From JACTUA01 sp035506435 (lineage in GTDB: Archaea; Halobacteriota; Methanomicrobia; Methanomicrobiales; JACTUA01): a stretch of DNA of 7,518 nucleotides. The stretch's first letter is position 1. Each line of letters begins with the position of its first letter. Shown here piece after piece: positions 6,032 to 7,518 of this stretch. Below the pieces are notes generated by a model, which made no database searches, was not told the DNA's origin, and worked only from the letters and a program-made list of their open reading frames with translations. The DNA is taken from the NCBI GenBank assembly GCA_035506435.1, contig DATJPK010000159.1:1-7518 (forward strand), given 5' to 3'. The translations under genes and the position numbers were made by a program.

Positions 6032-6104
6032 TACCCCCGGGCGGATTCGAACCGCCGACACCGGCTCCAAAGGCCGGTATGATTGACCGCTACACCACGG
6101 GGGT
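6032..6104 (-). tRNA. tRNA-Gln (anticodon TTG)
   Basis: 73 nt read on the - strand. The acceptor stem ACCCCCG/CGGGGGT pairs perfectly over 7 bp. The D-arm reads GTGTAGCGGTCAATCAT, a form typical of Glu/Gln-type tRNAs. The anticodon stem CCGGC/GCCGG encloses the loop CTTTGGA, giving anticodon TTG (reads CAA, glutamine). The T-arm is GGCGG-TTCGAAT-CCGCC. The discriminator base is A and CCA is not encoded (TTC follows). No intron is visible. The gene converges on the deaminase gene with 8 bp between the ends. A possible TATA element (AATATT, 6158-6163) lies about 55 bp upstream, which would imply a 5' leader trimmed by RNase P. In methanogens tRNA-Gln is normally charged by the Glu-tRNA(Gln) amidotransferase route. 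Confidence 0.96.
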
Positions 6105-6174
6105 GCCTGGAGAAGGGATTTCTCACCTGTCATCCCGTTTTCTGGAAAATGACATTCAATATTCCATTTCCGCC

Positions 6175-6182
6175 ATTATAAA
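6175..6182 (+). promoter_or_regulatory. TATA box for the small membrane protein gene
   Basis: attataaa in an AT-rich stretch inside otherwise GC-rich DNA, about 55-60 bp before the GTG at 6236. The expected transcription start is near 6205, with a leader of about 30 nt. Immediately downstream is a short dyad AGGAT-TT-ATCCT (6182-6193), which overlaps the box edge and could be an operator or simply chance. Confidence 0.5.
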
Positions 6183-6235
6183 GGATTTATCCTATCAGGT
6201 TCCATCCTTACCTGCTGTTAACGGAGCCCCCCCCT

Positions 6236-6478
6236 GTGCCCGCCAGTCTCCCTATCGGGATCAAGATATTCCTCGGTATCGGAACCCTCCTCATGCTCCT
6301 GGGCGTCGTGTATTTTTTCATTGGCACGGTTCTTGCCAACGAATCGATCCTCTCGTTCGACAAGGGTATCGCCTATTTCGTGACGGGAATCGCTTTCCTG
6401 GTCGCTGCCCTCCTGATCACCACCATCGTGGAACTGGGAGACGTGAAGGAGCAGCTCGACCGGTTGAAGAAGAAGTAG
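6236..6478 (+). CDS. Small hypothetical membrane protein with two membrane segments
   Basis: I do not recognise the family. The product is 80 residues. Two hydrophobic segments are clear: residues about 8-33 (IKIFLGIGTLLMLLGVVYFF onwards) and about 45-66 (IAYFVTGIAFLVAALLITTI onwards), separated by a short loop 'NESILSFDKG'. A charged amphipathic tail follows ('LGDVKEQLDRLKKK') that could form a short coiled coil in the cytoplasm. The GTG start at 6236 is supported by GGAG at 6223-6226, 9 nt upstream, and a TATA box further upstream. It stands alone: tRNA-Gln is divergent upstream and the next gene on the same strand is about 270 bp away. A possible hairpin CGTTCCC-GGCG-GGGAATG (6483-6500) begins just after the stop codon and may mark the transcript end. 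Reality of the gene is well supported by start signals and composition; its function is unknown. Confidence 0.8.
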   Translation: MPASLPIGIKIFLGIGTLLMLLGVVYFFIGTVLANESILSFDKGIAYFVTGIAFLVAALLITTIVELGDVKEQLDRLKKK

Positions 6479-6482
6479 GAGT

Positions 6483-6500
6483 CGTTCCCGGCGGGGAATG
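6483..6500 (+). terminator. Hairpin just after the small membrane protein gene
   Basis: CGTTCCC-GGCG-GGGAATG forms a 7-bp stem with one G-U pair and a 4-nt loop, starting 5 nt after the stop codon. No T-run follows, so it is not a classical terminator; it could protect or define the 3' end of the transcript. Confidence 0.3.
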
Positions 6501-6657
6501 TCAAACGCTGGTACTCCCCCCCTCGGCAGAAGGCGGTAATCCCTCTTCGTGACGACTTCGGCGGAAGATGCCATTCCATTTCACCCTGGTGCCTTCGTCG
6601 CCAGATGGATAATTCCCCTCCGTTCCCCTCCGGCGATGGGCGGGAAATTCCCCATGG

Positions 6658-6675
6658 TTACGAATTTTTTCGTAA
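6658..6675. promoter_or_regulatory. 18-bp perfect dyad, candidate operator
   Basis: TTACGAA-TTTT-TTCGTAA has two perfect 7-bp arms around a 4-bp centre. It lies about 73 bp upstream of the beta-propeller start codon and abuts a TATA-like aattaagg. An 18-bp dyad in a promoter region fits a binding site for a dimeric helix-turn-helix regulator. It could also fold as an RNA hairpin with a T4 loop. The assignment as an operator is inference. Confidence 0.4.
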
Positions 6676-6747
6676 TTAAGGCAAGTATCTTATTCCTTTG
6701 CGCTAATAAGCCTGTAAAAGCAGCCGAATCATCGGGAAGGGATCACC

Positions 6748-7518
6748 ATGGAGAACCGCCTGCTCACCATCCTCTCGGTGGCCGCCGTCATCCTGATCGC
6801 GGTCATCATCGCATATGGATACACCTCCGAACACCCCGCCCCCGTCGCCGGGGAGGAGGCCGGGCTGAAACAGTTCGCCTCTGCCTCCGAGGTCCGGGCC
6901 TGGCTCGCAGCCCATGCCCCGTCGGGGGGCGGGACCTGGTACCATGAGGTCGACGGTGCTGTCCCCGCCGCCGTCCCTCAGGTGGCAAACGACGTGGCAG
7001 AAAAGGGCGCCGCATCCCTGCCCACCTTTGGAACCTCCATCGATCATTCGACAACGAATGTCCAGGTCCAGGGCGTCGATGAGGCTGATATCGTGAAGAA
7101 CGACGGCCGGTTCATCTATGTCATTTCCGGGGGCGAGCTCGCCATCGTGGATGCTTACCCGGGCGAGAAGGCGAAGGTCCTTTCCGAGACGCCGGTGAAC
7201 GGGACTCCGACGGAGATGTTCCTCTCCGGCGACCGTCTCGCGGTCTTTTCGTCGGGCCAGGAGAACTACCCGGTCGCATATAAGGCTGCCGGCGGCATGA
7301 TCGCCCCCGCCCCCCGGTATTACCGGGCCGAAGCCCACGCATACGTCTACTCGATCCGGGACCGGGCTGAGCCTGTCCTCGTCAGGGACATCACCCTGTC
7401 TGGCACGTACTATGACTCCCGGATGATCGGGGACCGGGTGTACGCCATCACGAACGAGAACGTCTACTCCGGGATGGATGAGATCCCGATGCCCGAGGTG
7501 AAGGACTCCCTCGGGACA
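6748..7518 (+). CDS. Membrane-anchored beta-propeller domain protein (3' end cut off)
   Basis: The frame is open from the ATG at 6748 to the window edge (257 residues, no stop). GGGAAGG at 6734-6740 is a good ribosome-binding site 7 nt upstream. Residues 4-23 form a single hydrophobic N-terminal segment (signal anchor or uncleaved signal peptide) with few charges before it, so the rest should be outside the cell. A linker follows, then 'NVQVQGVDEADIVKNDGRFIYVI' at 104-126, the hallmark entry to the beta-propeller family of secreted proteins distantly related to WD-40 repeats (Pfam 'Beta_propel', COG4880 as I recall). Blade-like repeats follow: 'LAIVDAYP', 'TEMFLSGDRLAVFSS', 'AYVYSIRDRAEPVLVRDITLSGTYYDSRMIGDRVYAITNENVY'. 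Full-length relatives are usually 600 residues or more, so most of the propeller lies outside the window. Function in these archaea is not established; a cell-surface binding or scaffold role is a guess. Confidence 0.9.
   Translation, partial: MENRLLTILSVAAVILIAVIIAYGYTSEHPAPVAGEEAGLKQFASASEVRAWLAAHAPSGGGTWYHEVDGAVPAAVPQVANDVAEKGAASLPTFGTSIDHSTTNVQVQGVDEADIVKNDGRFIYVISGGELAIVDAYPGEKAKVLSETPVNGTPTEMFLSGDRLAVFSSGQENYPVAYKAAGGMIAPAPRYYRAEAHAYVYSIRDRAEPVLVRDITLSGTYYDSRMIGDRVYAITNENVYSGMDEIPMPEVKDSLGT

Larger units (their letters stand above)
6479..6747. other. Intergenic region with dyads upstream of the beta-propeller gene
   Basis: No convincing gene is visible in these 269 bp. The left part is GC-rich and contains a 10-bp tandem duplication (ttcccctccg at 6613-6622 and 6623-6632) and the short palindrome GGGAA-A-TTCCC (6642-6652). 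From about 6658 the sequence becomes AT-rich, as archaeal promoters do, with the perfect dyad at 6658-6675 and TATA-like candidates at 6674-6681 (aattaagg) and 6703-6709 (ctaataa). The latter would put the transcription start near 6731, just ahead of the ribosome-binding site. Confidence 0.5.

Noticed and set aside
6703..7338. Open frame on the - strand opposite the beta-propeller gene (211 codons)
   Set aside because: The + strand frame has a ribosome-binding site, a membrane anchor and the hallmark beta-propeller motif, while this - strand frame is a Gly/Asp-rich mirror product.

Overview
The window looks like chromosomal DNA from a GC-rich euryarchaeal methanogen of the Methanomicrobiales, with Methanoculleus or a relative as the best guess. 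This taxonomic call is inference. It rests on high GC in the genes, AT-rich TATA-box promoters (for example 4893-4903 and 6175-6182), short or absent leaders, a tRNA-Gln gene that does not encode CCA, and a membrane-anchored beta-propeller protein of a type common in these archaea.

Left part (2-4173): a complete branched-chain amino acid type (Liv/HAAT) ABC importer in an unusual layout. The 3' part of the substrate-binding protein gene, then livH and livM, run on the + strand. The two ATPase genes, livG followed by livF, run on the - strand towards them. The livM and livF stop codons are only 9 bp apart. The importer is therefore built from two convergent transcription units rather than the usual single livKHMGF operon. 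LivG has a degenerate ABC signature; LivF is canonical.

Middle (4174-5555): a structured spacer of about 0.2 kb carries a perfect 35-bp direct repeat and three potential hairpins. Two consecutive peroxiredoxin genes follow on the - strand: an AhpC/TSA-type protein with a possible second cysteine, then a BCP/PrxQ-type protein that lacks the usual second cysteine at +5. A clear TATA box precedes the first of these in map order.

Right part (5436-7518): divergent from the peroxiredoxins is a deaminase that aligns along its whole length with my memory of yeast cytosine deaminase (Fcy1), including its cytosine-binding residues. It converges on a tRNA-Gln(UUG) gene on the - strand. Beyond an AT-rich divergent promoter region lies a gene for an 80-residue protein with two predicted membrane segments. 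An intergenic stretch of about 270 bp contains a perfect 18-bp dyad. The window ends inside a gene for a membrane-anchored beta-propeller domain protein.

Overall the window holds ordinary chromosomal functions: nutrient uptake, peroxide defence, pyrimidine salvage, translation and a cell-surface protein. I see no phage, CRISPR, transposase or defence system. The features most worth following up are the convergent importer, the repeat/hairpin spacer, the eukaryote-like cytosine deaminase and the dyad upstream of the beta-propeller gene.
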